From: Opitutaceae bacterium
GTDB lineage: Bacteria > Verrucomicrobiota > Verrucomicrobiia > Opitutales > Opitutaceae
Direction of reading: 5' to 3'
DNA: 39,257 nucleotides
NCBI GenBank assembly: GCA_024711005.1
Contig: JANJTQ010000212.1
Span: 1-39,257 of the forward strand
This document shows positions 16,067 through 24,638 of this stretch, in pieces. The notes under the pieces are model-generated. The model was given only the letters and a program-made list of their open reading frames with translations, ran no database searches and was not told the DNA's origin. The position numbers and the translations under genes were made by a program. How positions within the stretch are numbered: the first letter of the stretch is position 1; every line of letters begins with the position of its first letter.

Positions 16067-17785
16067 TTGACTTACTCTTTGCCCCATTTGGATTCGCTGC
16101 CTCCATCGCCCTCGACAGACGCTTCCGCGCTGGACGTCTCGTCGTCCCGGACGGATGACGCCGGGTATCGTGCGAAGAACGCGGACTACCGCGCCATCCT
16201 TGATTCGATCGATGCCGGCTTCTGCGTGATCGAAATGCTGTTCGATGCCCAAGGGCGCGGCACGGATTACATCTTCGTCGAGACGAATGCCTCCTTCGAG
16301 AAAACGACGGGCTTGGTCAACGCGGTGGGCTCGCGCATGCGCGAATTCGCACCCTGCCACGAACAGCATTGGTTCGACATTTATGGCGAGGTGGCGCTCA
16401 CCGGAAAGCCGGTTCGTTTCGAACAGGAGGCCCGCGCGCTCCACCGCTGGTATAGCGTGTATGCCTTCCGGATCGGGAAACCGGAGGATCTCAAGGTGGC
16501 CGTCCTGTTCGAGGATGTCACCGCCCGCAAAAAAGCCGACCAGCGCAGGGTGTTCCTGGCCGAAATTTCCGAGACGATATCCTATCTCCGCGAGGAAGCC
16601 GCGATCGTTCGGGCCGTGGTTCGCGCCTTGGGCGGGTTCCTTGACGTGGACCGGTGTTTTTTCGCCGAACTCACGGATGATGGCGGGCAGGTGATGCTCG
16701 GGGAGAACTACCTTCGTGGTGCGCCCCCTGGTTTCGCGGGATCGATGGACCTGGGTCAGTTTGGCGGACTCGAATTTTGGCACCGTCTTTCCAGGAGCGA
16801 AACGATCGTGGAGGATGTGACGATCCACCCGCTTACGCAGAACATCGCCGAGGTCTATGTCCGCTTCGCTATCCGCTCCTTTATCGGACAACCCTTCAAG
16901 GAGGCGGGGCGTGTCACGCTGCTGCTGGTGGTGTCGGAATCGTCTCCCCGGCAATGGTCGCCGGATGAAGCCAAGCTGGTGGAAGATGTGGTTGCCCGGG
17001 TGTGGCCCGTGGTCGAACGCGTGCGAAGCGAACGTGAGTTGATCGCGGCTCACGCCGAATTGGAGCAGCATGTCGTCGAGCGTACGGCCAAGTTGCAGGC
17101 GGCGGTCTCCGAACTCGAAACTTATTCCTACAGCATATCCCATGATCTACGCGCTCCCCTTCGCGCCATGCAGACCTACGCCGGGATCCTGACGGAAGAA
17201 TGCGGCGACCGGATCGGCGACGAGGGCCGGGACTACCTGCACCGGATCATGTCGGCGTCCGAGCGCATGGACCGTCTCATCCGTGATGTGCTGGTGTTCA
17301 GCCAGGCGGCGCATGCGAACACCGCGCTCGAACGCGTGGAGCTTGCCCCGCTGGTCGCGGCGGTCATCGAAACCTATCCCGGGTTGAACGCCGCCAAGGC
17401 CGATATCGAGGTGGTCGCGCCGATGGCCCCCGTGCAGGCAAACCAGGCCGCCTTGACCCAGTGCCTGGCCAACCTGCTGGGCAATGCGATCAAGTTCGTG
17501 CCACCGGGCGTGTCGCCCAAGGCGAGAGTCTGGACCGAGGCCGAAGACGATCGGGTTCGTCTTTATGTCCGCGACAACGGGGTCGGTATTCCCCGCGAAC
17601 TTCATGAAAAGATCTTCGGAGTGTTTTATCGGGACGAGCCCGCCCGCGACGACACGGGCACCGGTATCGGGCTCGCGATCGTCCGCAAGGCGGTCGAACG
17701 CATGGGCGGCAGGGTGGGCCTGGAGTCCGCTCCGGGCAAGGGCAGCACCTTCTGGCTGGATCTGAAGCACTCTCCCGATGACTGA
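16067..17785 (+). CDS. PAS-GAF sensor histidine kinase
   Basis: 572 residues if the TTG at 16067 is used; TTG at 16079 is equally possible, and the first in-frame ATG comes too late, inside the PAS domain. Residues about 40-155 form a PAS domain (AILDSIDAGFCVIEMLFDAQ, ending KVAVLFEDVTARKKAD). Residues about 165-320 form a GAF-like domain (FLDVDRCFFAEL, RSFIGQPFKEAGRVTLLLVV). A coiled linker (LEQHVVERTAKLQAAVSELE) leads into HisKA with the phosphorylated histidine in SYSISHDLRAPLRAM (about H359), and then HATPase with NLLGNAIKF, DNGVGIP and GTGIGLAIVRK. No membrane segment is seen, so it is a cytoplasmic sensor of the phytochrome-like kinase type (without the PHY domain). Its ATG-overlapping partner is a single-domain response regulator. 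Confidence 0.88.
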   Translation: MTYSLPHLDSLPPSPSTDASALDVSSSRTDDAGYRAKNADYRAILDSIDAGFCVIEMLFDAQGRGTDYIFVETNASFEKTTGLVNAVGSRMREFAPCHEQHWFDIYGEVALTGKPVRFEQEARALHRWYSVYAFRIGKPEDLKVAVLFEDVTARKKADQRRVFLAEISETISYLREEAAIVRAVVRALGGFLDVDRCFFAELTDDGGQVMLGENYLRGAPPGFAGSMDLGQFGGLEFWHRLSRSETIVEDVTIHPLTQNIAEVYVRFAIRSFIGQPFKEAGRVTLLLVVSESSPRQWSPDEAKLVEDVVARVWPVVERVRSERELIAAHAELEQHVVERTAKLQAAVSELETYSYSISHDLRAPLRAMQTYAGILTEECGDRIGDEGRDYLHRIMSASERMDRLIRDVLVFSQAAHANTALERVELAPLVAAVIETYPGLNAAKADIEVVAPMAPVQANQAALTQCLANLLGNAIKFVPPGVSPKARVWTEAEDDRVRLYVRDNGVGIPRELHEKIFGVFYRDEPARDDTGTGIGLAIVRKAVERMGGRVGLESAPGKGSTFWLDLKHSPDD

Positions 17786-18263
17786 CCCCGTCGCCGCCAA
17801 CCGCACCGTGCTCTATGCGGAGGACGATCCGAACGATGCGTTCTTTATGGGCCGCGCCTTTGAAAAACTCGGCGCTGGCGTAGGATTAAAGGTCGTTTCC
17901 AACGGACGGGAGGCGATCGACTACCTGAGCGGGGTGGATGAATACGCCGATCGCGCCCGGTATCCGTTGCCCACGCTCCTGCTCCTCGACGTGAAAATGC
18001 CGCAACTCTCGGGACTGGAGGTTCTGGCTTGGGCGCGCGCACGGACCGAGTTCGCCGCCTTGCCCGTCCTCATGTTCACGTCTTCGGCACAAAAATCCGA
18101 TGTCGACCGCAGCCGCGATCTGGGAGCCAACGGCTATCTCGTGAAACCCTCCAACTCGACGCACCTTCACCTCCTCATCCAGGATATCCTGAAGGTCGTG
18201 GCCGATGGTCTTCCTGCCGACGGTCGACTCCCGATCAAGGAAAACCTGATCGGGCAGGAGTGA
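17778..18263 (+). CDS. Rcp1-like single-domain response regulator
   Basis: 161 residues; ATG at 17778 overlaps the kinase stop by 8 bp. A complete receiver is present: acidic residues E15-D16-D17 in YAEDDPND, phosphoacceptor D71 in LLLLDVKMPQLSGLEVL, the conserved Ser/Thr in VLMFTSSAQKSD, and K in GYLVKPSN. There is no output domain. This form (EDD-x-ND... with a loop of about 20 residues before the aspartate) is typical of regulators paired with phytochrome-like or PAS-GAF kinases, and works through protein contact or as a phosphate relay. No target is encoded alongside. Confidence 0.9.
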   Translation: MTDPVAANRTVLYAEDDPNDAFFMGRAFEKLGAGVGLKVVSNGREAIDYLSGVDEYADRARYPLPTLLLLDVKMPQLSGLEVLAWARARTEFAALPVLMFTSSAQKSDVDRSRDLGANGYLVKPSNSTHLHLLIQDILKVVADGLPADGRLPIKENLIGQE

Positions 18264-18379
18264 CGGCGCCCAGGAGCACGGCAGGCCTTTGTTCAGACCG
18301 GCCGCCCCTTCCTTGAAGCGGAAAACAATGCGAGGGTTTTGACTTCTGCCGTTCGTTCCCTGTCCTCTGAGATCCGTTC

Positions 18380-19816
18380 ATGACCGACCTCGCCTACGCC
18401 GATCTTCAATCCGCCTTCGCCGCCACGTCGTTGTTTGAGGACAAGACCTGGCAACTTTCGCCCGAGGCATGGACGCTCACTCCCGGGGAGCTCGCCGAAC
18501 TCGAGGCGATCGGGACGGCCTGCCTCGACTATCATCAGGCGATGGAAAGCCTCTACCTGCGCTCGGCCGCCGGGAAGAATCTACTGCGCAACAAGCCGCT
18601 CCTTGCTCCCTGGGTCGCCGACTACCTCGATCGCGGAAAACCCGCCGACCTCGTCGCCCACGCGCGCGACCCGAAAAACCGCGGTGTTTTCCCGACCGTG
18701 CTTCGTCCCGACCTGCTGCTGACCGACGAGGGGTTCGTGATGACCGAACTCGATTCCGTGCCGGGCGGCATCGGGCTCACCGCGTTTCTCAACCGGCTGT
18801 ATTCACAATCGGGTGACATTCTGGGCGCGGGCGACGCGATGATTCGCGGCTTTTACGATTCGATCGCCGCCCTTCGTCCCGACATTCGGAATCCGCTCAT
18901 CGCCATTGTGGTGTCCGACGAAGCGGCCACCTATCGACCCGAGATGCACTGGCTCGCCGAGCAGCTTCAGTTACAAGGGAAGCGGGTGTTTTGCCTGACG
19001 CCCGACGACGTGTTCCCGCTTGGCTCGTCGCTGTGTTTCGACGTGGAAGGCAACCCCGAGAAAATCGACGTGATCTACCGCTTTTTCGAGCTGTTCGATT
19101 TGGAGAACATTCCGACGGCGCACTATTTTTTCGAGGCATGGCAGGCCGGGGAAGTCGTGATCGTTCCACCGATGCGGCCTTATCAGGAGGAGAAGCTCGG
19201 TCTGGCGCTTTTTCATCACCACTTGCTCCAGGATTATTGGGCGGAGGCGCTCGACAAGCGCACGCTCAAGCTTCTTCGCCGGTTGATCCCGAATTCCTGG
19301 GTGATCGACGCGACTCCGCTGCCCCCCGGCGCGGTGCTGGACGGTCCGAAGATCGGCGGACGCGCGTTGACCGACTGGCGTCAACTCGCGGGTGCGTCGC
19401 AAAAGGAGCGGGACTTGATCATCAAAATCTCCGGTTACCACGAGAGCGCCTGGGGCGCGCGCAGCGTGGTGCTGGGCAGCGACTGTTCGCGCGAGGAATG
19501 GCAGGGCGGCATCGATGTGGCCATTGAGGATTCGCCGCGCAATCCGCATATCCTTCAAGAGTACAAGAAACCCCGCCGTGCAAAGCACCGGGTCTATGAT
19601 CGCGAGCGGCAGGTGCGCGAAGTCGAGGGACGTCTGCGCTTGTGTCCGTATTATTTTATGATCGAAGGCCAGGCCGTCCTGAGCGGCGCGTTGGCGACCT
19701 TTTGTCCGCCCGACAAGAAGATCATCCACGGGATGCAAGACGCCGCGCTGCTGCCCAGCCGCATCGTGGCGAACGGATCGGCGGAGCAGGGAGTCCGCGC
19801 GGTGAAGGGAATCTGA
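18380..19816 (+). CDS. ATP-grasp-like protein (circularly permuted/glutathionylspermidine-synthase-like), function unknown
   Basis: 478 residues, ATG at 18380. No named family is recognised with certainty. Visible elements fit the permuted ATP-grasp proteins: an acidic substrate loop FVMTELDSVPGGIGLTAFLN (about 116-135), the Rossmann-like stretch NPLIAIVVSDEAATYRPEMH, EKIDVIYRFFELFDLENI, RTLKLLRRLIPNSW, then a nucleotide-binding-like C-terminal half with DLIIKISGYHESAWGARSVV, ILQEYKKPRR and RLRLCPYYFMI. The lysine in IIKIS and the LQE segment correspond to the ATP-holding elements of ATP-grasp ligases. A peptide or amide ligase role is inferred. It stands alone, 116 bp after the response regulator and convergent with the next gene. 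Confidence 0.55.
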   Translation: MTDLAYADLQSAFAATSLFEDKTWQLSPEAWTLTPGELAELEAIGTACLDYHQAMESLYLRSAAGKNLLRNKPLLAPWVADYLDRGKPADLVAHARDPKNRGVFPTVLRPDLLLTDEGFVMTELDSVPGGIGLTAFLNRLYSQSGDILGAGDAMIRGFYDSIAALRPDIRNPLIAIVVSDEAATYRPEMHWLAEQLQLQGKRVFCLTPDDVFPLGSSLCFDVEGNPEKIDVIYRFFELFDLENIPTAHYFFEAWQAGEVVIVPPMRPYQEEKLGLALFHHHLLQDYWAEALDKRTLKLLRRLIPNSWVIDATPLPPGAVLDGPKIGGRALTDWRQLAGASQKERDLIIKISGYHESAWGARSVVLGSDCSREEWQGGIDVAIEDSPRNPHILQEYKKPRRAKHRVYDRERQVREVEGRLRLCPYYFMIEGQAVLSGALATFCPPDKKIIHGMQDAALLPSRIVANGSAEQGVRAVKGI

Positions 19817-19818
19817 TC

Positions 19819-19852
19819 AACCCGGTCAACGCCGCGAAGGACGGGGCGGGTT
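19819..19852. terminator. Weak inverted repeat between convergent genes
   Basis: AACCCG (19819-19824) and CGGGTT (19847-19852) flank the 35-bp gap between two convergent genes. This would serve as a shared terminator, but the stem is short. Confidence 0.25.
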
Positions 19853-20775
19853 CATGGGATTCGATTGAGCATCACGTCGTAATAGGATCGAGCCTGCTCG
19901 TTGGTCTCGGCGGCCCGGTGTTCGGCCAATTGCTCCCGGACGTTTATCAGCCCGACCCGACGGACGATTGTAGGAAGGTGGAGGGAAATGTAGTTGAAAC
20001 CCAGCACGCGTGCCTCCGGGCGGAAAGCCCTGGGATCGGCGAGCATCTTGAGGCGTTCACGGATCGTTTCGGATATGGTGCCCGATGTTTCGGAGAACCC
20101 GATCCAGGACGGCGAGACTATCAGGATCCTCCGGTCGAGATCCATACCCGTACGAGTCCTCATATGGCGGCTATTCTTCACGAACAACTGGTCCTCGGCC
20201 AATCCGGCGATCAGTTCGAATTCGAGGCCGATCAGCAAGGCCATCTCAAGATCACAACGGTGACCCTTATTGTGGGCCTCGATGTAAATCGGAAGGATGT
20301 CGATGAACGCGTTGTAGACAGGGTTTTTGTTTTCACCCGAGAGGTGGTGGAAGCGCATCGCCGTATAACGGAGCTTTCCAAAGGCCTTGCCGTACTCGGA
20401 GTCGGGTCCCGGCAGCGGCTGTTGACCGGAGCTTACTCTCCGGAGCGCGATGGTCAGCGATTTGAGGGCAACGGCATCCCAGGCGCCATCGAGCGCGGGC
20501 ACGCCGTGGCGTTCGTAATCCGCCGCGGACAGCGGTGCGGCACGGGTTCCGCCCGGGTGTTTCCGCGAGGCGATCGATGTGACGAGTCGCGACCTCATCG
20601 AAGTCGCCCGATCGCGAATCGCCTCGTAATTTGTCACCAGGTAAAATCCACCGCAGAGGAGGAGGAGCAGGACTGAAACGAATATTCGCACGCGTCGGGT
20701 ATCGGTTGGCGGAAGGCAAGGTGGGGAACATCTTGAATGCAAAGCGATTCCTGTGCCGCCGCCGGGGTGACGCAT
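19852..20775 (-). CDS. Membrane-anchored protein of unknown function
   Basis: 307 residues from the ATG at 20775, or 280 from the GTG at 20691. The GTG start places the hydrophobic segment VRIFVSVLLLLLCGGFYLV right at the N-terminus, the usual form of a signal anchor, and may be the true one; neither has a good ribosome site. The rest is soluble and mostly helical (LDGAWDAVALKSLTIALRRV, YTAMRFHHLSGENKNPVYNA, MALLIGLEFELIAGLAEDQL). It is probably exposed to the periplasm. No known domain is recognised. It is divergent from the dGTPase-like gene; the 20775 start would nearly fill the gap between them. Confidence 0.6.
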   Translation of the reverse strand: MRHPGGGTGIALHSRCSPPCLPPTDTRRVRIFVSVLLLLLCGGFYLVTNYEAIRDRATSMRSRLVTSIASRKHPGGTRAAPLSAADYERHGVPALDGAWDAVALKSLTIALRRVSSGQQPLPGPDSEYGKAFGKLRYTAMRFHHLSGENKNPVYNAFIDILPIYIEAHNKGHRCDLEMALLIGLEFELIAGLAEDQLFVKNSRHMRTRTGMDLDRRILIVSPSWIGFSETSGTISETIRERLKMLADPRAFRPEARVLGFNYISLHLPTIVRRVGLINVREQLAEHRAAETNEQARSYYDVMLNRIP

Positions 20776-20823
20776 ATTGGATTGGCAGGGGTTGAATCAT
20801 CGAGAACGTTTTCACCCTCACAC

Positions 20824-22092
20824 ATGGTTAACCGGTTCTATACTTCGTTCGATCAGGAGGCATGGGGTGGCACCCGTAAAAGCGATTACCGCACCGCGTT
20901 TCAAGTGGACCGGGACCGGGTGATCCACGCGCACGCGTTTCGAAAACTTCAGTCGAAGACCCAGGTGTTTCTGTCGGGGGAATATGATTTCTACCGCACG
21001 CGGCTCACTCATTCGATGGAGGTGGCGCAGATCGGCCGCTCGATTTGCCACTACTTGCTTTCGCAGGGAGGGCCGCTGGAGCCGGATTTCCACATCGACA
21101 GTGACCTGGTCGAGGCGGTGTGTCTTTCGCACGATCTCGGACACCCGCCGTTCGGGCATTCGGGCGAGCGCACATTGCAGGAGTTGATGCGCGGGCATGG
21201 CGGCTTCGAGGGCAACGCCCAGACGCTGCACCTGCTGACCGAGACGATGTTCCAGAACGAGTCCGGCGTCAGCGGCCTGCAACCGACGCGCGCGTTGCTC
21301 GATGGGGTGCTCAAATACAAAAAACTCCGCCGCGAATTCCCGGAGCCACCAACGAATCATTTTCTCTATGACCCGCAGGAAATATATCGCGACTTCGTGT
21401 TCGGCGGCGCGGCCATTCCGGCGGAGCTGCACGAAGGCGAGGCGCTGAACAAATTCAAAAGCGTCGAATGCCAGATCATGGACTGGGCGGACGATGCGGC
21501 ATATTCGCTCAACGATATTGTCGACGGGGTGAAGGCGGGTTTCCTGACGATCGACCGCATCGAAAGCTGGGCGGCGGGCGAGGGGATCGACGCCGAGAAC
21601 CAGCATCATCTGGAGACGCTGTTCAACGCGATTCGTGGCGACCGGTTGGAGTCGGTGTTCGCCGACAAGATCGGCCGCTTTATCACCGCATGCCGATTAC
21701 GCCCGCGACGGAATTTTATGGCGGGAAAAACGCATCGTTACGCGTTCGACCTGGTGGTCGCGCCCGAGGCGCTGCGCGAGGCGGCGTTTTTCAAGACGAT
21801 GGCCAACGACATCATCTTCGAGAGTCCGCAGCTTCAGCAGATCGAGCACAAGGCCCGCCGGGTTCTCTTCAGTCTGTGGACGTCATGCTGGAACAACTAC
21901 GTCGAAAAAGGCGTTCGGGTGATCAACATCCTCCCGCCGCACGTGGGCCGGCTGGTGAATGCGGAGACGTCCGTGGATGGAAAGGCGCGTCGCATCTGCG
22001 ACTGGCTCGCCGGCCTTACGGACGGCTTGATCGTGCGCACCTACAAGCGGCTTAACGATCCCGACTTCGGATCGATCCGGGATCTGAGCTGA
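20824..22092 (+). CDS. dgt: dGTPase-like HD-domain deoxynucleoside triphosphohydrolase
   Basis: 422 residues from MVNRFYTSFDQEAWGG at 20824; the frame is open upstream but the homologous part starts here. The dNTP triphosphohydrolase pattern is complete: R-SDYRTAFQVDRDRVIHAHA FRKLQSKTQVF, RTRLTHSMEVAQIGRSI (H63), the HD pair in CLSHDLGHPPFGHSGE (H103-D104), GFEGNAQTLHLL, and MDWADDAAYSLNDIVDGVKA with the last metal aspartate. These enzymes cut dGTP (and often other dNTPs) to the nucleoside and triphosphate and so limit dNTP pools. The gene stands alone. A palindromic repeat follows 34 bp after its stop. Confidence 0.9.
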   Translation: MVNRFYTSFDQEAWGGTRKSDYRTAFQVDRDRVIHAHAFRKLQSKTQVFLSGEYDFYRTRLTHSMEVAQIGRSICHYLLSQGGPLEPDFHIDSDLVEAVCLSHDLGHPPFGHSGERTLQELMRGHGGFEGNAQTLHLLTETMFQNESGVSGLQPTRALLDGVLKYKKLRREFPEPPTNHFLYDPQEIYRDFVFGGAAIPAELHEGEALNKFKSVECQIMDWADDAAYSLNDIVDGVKAGFLTIDRIESWAAGEGIDAENQHHLETLFNAIRGDRLESVFADKIGRFITACRLRPRRNFMAGKTHRYAFDLVVAPEALREAAFFKTMANDIIFESPQLQQIEHKARRVLFSLWTSCWNNYVEKGVRVINILPPHVGRLVNAETSVDGKARRICDWLAGLTDGLIVRTYKRLNDPDFGSIRDLS

Positions 22093-22126
22093 GGCGTGTC
22101 TGTGCAGCTGAGCTGTCCGAATGCAG

Positions 22127-22197
22127 GTAGCAGCCGAGGTAAGGAGGCTGGGTTTCTTTGGCGGCCATCCAACCAGCCTCGTTACCTCGGCTGCTAC
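22127..22197. repeat. 71-bp palindromic repeat unit (REP-like)
   Basis: Arms 22127-22151 (begins GTAGCAGCCGAGGTAA) and 22173-22197 (ends CCTCGGCTGCTAC) are complementary at 24 of 25 positions around a 21-nt centre containing TGGCGGCCA. It lies between convergent genes and could terminate both. A diverged copy of the arm and centre is at 24639-24721, so it belongs to a repeat family. Confidence 0.8.
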
Positions 22198-22216
22198 GTT
22201 TCGACTGCATCGATCG

Positions 22217-22813
22217 TCACTCGGCCAAGTGCCCGGCTTTGACCGCGTCCGCGATCATTTGCGCGGCATAAACCCACACCTCGGTCGCGCCGTCCGCGAT
22301 GTGGCTCGTGCGGGCGATCACGCGGTCGCTGGTGATCCCGTGCTGTCGCCAGGCGGCACCTTCGGTAAGGCAGTTTTGCAGCATCGGATGAAACCGGTCC
22401 ACGGCGGCGGCGAATTTTGCCTCGGGTGTCCGCCGGGATTCAAACTCGTCCCACAACTCACGAAACTCCGTGGCCTGATCCGCGGGCAGCAGTCCAAAAA
22501 TCCGGTCGGCCGCCCGTGCCTCCCGTTCATGTTGGTCGGCCATGCGGGCGGTGTCGTAAGCGAACGTGTCGCCGGCGTCGATTTCCACGATATCGTGGAT
22601 CAAGAGCATTTTAAGCACGCGTAATACGTCGATCTCCGGGAAGTTGGAGTGTTCGGCGAGCACCAGAACCATCAGGCAGAGGTGCCAGGAATGCTCCGCA
22701 TCGTTTTCCTGACGCCGGCTTTGTGTAAGTAATGACTGGCGAAAGACCTCCTTGAGCTTGTCGATCTCAACGATGAAGCGGATCTGCTGCGCCAGCCGGG
22801 ATTGGGTGGACAT
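22217..22813 (-). CDS. HD-domain hydrolase (HD_3/YfbR-like)
   Basis: 198 residues from MSTQSRLAQQIRFIVEIDKL at 22813; the longer frame to 22921 runs into the palindrome and was not used. HD_3 pattern: FIVEIDKLKEVFRQSLL, ENDAEHSWHLCLMVLVLAEH (H41), LKMLLIHDIVEIDAGDTFAYD (H73-D74, E77), then a helix-rich C-terminus with AKFAAAVDRFHPMLQN (a D-x-x-x-P like position). Members are metal-dependent phosphohydrolases, several acting as 5'-deoxynucleotidases. It stands between dgt and serA, divergent from serA. A shared role with dGTPase in nucleotide clean-up is possible but unproven. Confidence 0.85.
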   Translation of the reverse strand: MSTQSRLAQQIRFIVEIDKLKEVFRQSLLTQSRRQENDAEHSWHLCLMVLVLAEHSNFPEIDVLRVLKMLLIHDIVEIDAGDTFAYDTARMADQHEREARAADRIFGLLPADQATEFRELWDEFESRRTPEAKFAAAVDRFHPMLQNCLTEGAAWRQHGITSDRVIARTSHIADGATEVWVYAAQMIADAVKAGHLAE

Positions 22814-22903
22814 GGAACGCACGAATGGCGTCCGCGCCGACCCTTGGCGAGCGCGGACCTCGGCGCGCCGACCGAAAGCCTCGCCCGCCCGCGAGCCGCG
22901 CGT

Positions 22904-22946
22904 CCCAAGCCGGTTTGTCACTTATTAAGTGACAAACCGGCTTGGG
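22904..22946. repeat. Perfect 43-bp palindrome between the HD hydrolase and serA
   Basis: CCCAAGCCGGTTTGTCACTTA (22904-22924), one central T, then its exact reverse complement (22926-22946). Outer CCGCGCG/CGCGCGG segments flank it. It lies 91 bp upstream of the HD gene and 99 bp upstream of serA, so it lies in both leaders or promoters. It may be a two-way hairpin, an operator or a repeat unit. Confidence 0.85.
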
Positions 22947-23045
22947 GACTCCCGCGCGGTGTGCCCAAAAAACGGGGCCGGAGTGCGGCCAACCTTTTCC
23001 TTGCTTGCCGGGGCGGGGGACTCTTCGATTGCGCGCTATTTTCCC

Positions 23046-24632
23046 ATGAAAATCCTCGTCGCCGACAAGATCTCACCCAAGGGAGTTGCCTACTTGCGCC
23101 AGCAGGCGGGCTTTGAAGTCATCGAGGCCTACGGCTCCTCTCCGGAGAAGGTGTTGGAACTCGTCAAGGACGTGCACGCCATCGCCGTGCGCTCGGAAAC
23201 GAAGATCACGCGCGCCGTGCTCGAAGCCGCTCCGCTCCTCAAAGTCGTCGGTCGCGCCGGTGTCGGTGTGGACAACGTCGACGTCGATGCCGCCACCGAA
23301 CGCGGCGTGGTTGTCATGAACACTCCGGCGGGCAATACGGTCGCCACCGCCGAACTCACCTTCACCCACATCCTTTGCGGCGCGCGTCCGGTCGCCCAAG
23401 CCGCCGCCTCCATGAAGGCCGGCCAATGGGACCGCAAGAGCTTCAGCGGCATCGAACTTTTCAAGAAGACCCTCGGCGTTGTCGGTCTCGGCCGCATCGG
23501 TGGCGAAGTCGCCAAGCGCGCCCAGGCTTTCGGCATGCGCGTGCTCGCCTACGATCCGTACCTTTCGCCGGCCCGCGCCAAAGCCATGCAGGTCGAGCCC
23601 GTCACGCTCGATGAACTTCTCGGTCAGGCGGATTACATCACCGTCCATATGCCGATGACGGACGACACGCGCCACATGATCGACGAGGCCGCCTTCGAGA
23701 AGTGCAAGAAGGGCCTGCGCATCTTCAATTGCGCCCGTGGCGGTATCATCAAGGAAACCGCCCTCATCGCCGCGCTGAAATCCGGCAAGGTCGCCGCCGC
23801 CGGTCTCGACGTGTTCGAAGACGAGCCTCTCGCCAAGGATAGCGAACTCCGCTCGCTTCCGAACGTCGTGCTCACGCCTCACCTCGGCGCCTCCACCAGC
23901 GAAGCGCAGGAAGCGGTGGGCATCGAAGTCGCCGAGCAGATCGCCGACCTCCTCGTCAGCGGCGCCGTGCGCAATGCCGTCAATCTTCCCTCGGTTGACG
24001 CCGCCACCGCCAAGCTCCTCGGACCCTACCTCGATCTCGGCACCAAGCTCGGCACGCTCGTTCAGCAAATCGCCCCGCAGCAGGTCGCCACGCTGCGTAT
24101 CACCTATGCCGGCAAGATCGTCGATCTCGACGCCAACGCCATCACCCGTTCGATCGAGCGCGGCTTCCTTCGCCGCATCAGCGAGGACGTCAACACGGTC
24201 AATGCTCCTTTCGTTCTCCAGCGTCTCGGCATCCAGGCCGAGGTCGTGAAGAGCAGCAGCCCCTGTGATTACGCCGAGCTGATCACCGTCGAGGCCATCA
24301 TCCAGTCCGGCGAGGCGTTCGGCGCGTCGGGCACTTTGATCGGCAAGACCAACGAGCCCCGCATCGTCAGCATCAACGGCCGCGAGGTCGAGGTTGCCGC
24401 CGAGGGCAAACTCTTGGTTCTCGAAAATCTCGACCAGCCCGGCATGGTCGGCGCGGTCGGCATGTTGCTCGGCAAGGACAAGGTCAACATCGCGGACATG
24501 TCGCTGAGCCGTCTCACGCCCGGCGGCACCGCCTACATGGTGGTGCGCGTCGACACCGAGCCCAGCGAGTCCGCCCGCAAGGAGCTCAAGGACAATCCGG
24601 CCATCAAGCAGGCCAAATTCGTCCAGCTCTGA
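23046..24632 (+). CDS. serA: D-3-phosphoglycerate dehydrogenase
   Basis: 528 residues from MKILVADKISPKGVAYLRQQ at 23046, the length of the long (type 1) enzyme. It oxidises 3-phosphoglycerate to 3-phosphohydroxypyruvate with NAD+, the first step of serine synthesis. The NAD motif is GLGRIGGEVAKRA (148-160). Catalytic residues are R231 (NCARGG), E260 (DVFEDEP) and H279 (TPHLGAST). The C-terminal third carries the ASB domain (about 325-450) and an ACT domain (about 455-528: LLVLENLDQPGMVGAVGMLL, then KVNIADMSLSR), the usual site of serine feedback control. No other ser gene is adjacent; glyA, serB and serC are not in the window. The 43-bp palindrome lies 99 bp upstream. Confidence 0.97.
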   Translation: MKILVADKISPKGVAYLRQQAGFEVIEAYGSSPEKVLELVKDVHAIAVRSETKITRAVLEAAPLLKVVGRAGVGVDNVDVDAATERGVVVMNTPAGNTVATAELTFTHILCGARPVAQAAASMKAGQWDRKSFSGIELFKKTLGVVGLGRIGGEVAKRAQAFGMRVLAYDPYLSPARAKAMQVEPVTLDELLGQADYITVHMPMTDDTRHMIDEAAFEKCKKGLRIFNCARGGIIKETALIAALKSGKVAAAGLDVFEDEPLAKDSELRSLPNVVLTPHLGASTSEAQEAVGIEVAEQIADLLVSGAVRNAVNLPSVDAATAKLLGPYLDLGTKLGTLVQQIAPQQVATLRITYAGKIVDLDANAITRSIERGFLRRISEDVNTVNAPFVLQRLGIQAEVVKSSSPCDYAELITVEAIIQSGEAFGASGTLIGKTNEPRIVSINGREVEVAAEGKLLVLENLDQPGMVGAVGMLLGKDKVNIADMSLSRLTPGGTAYMVVRVDTEPSESARKELKDNPAIKQAKFVQL

Positions 24633-24638
24633 GCAGGG

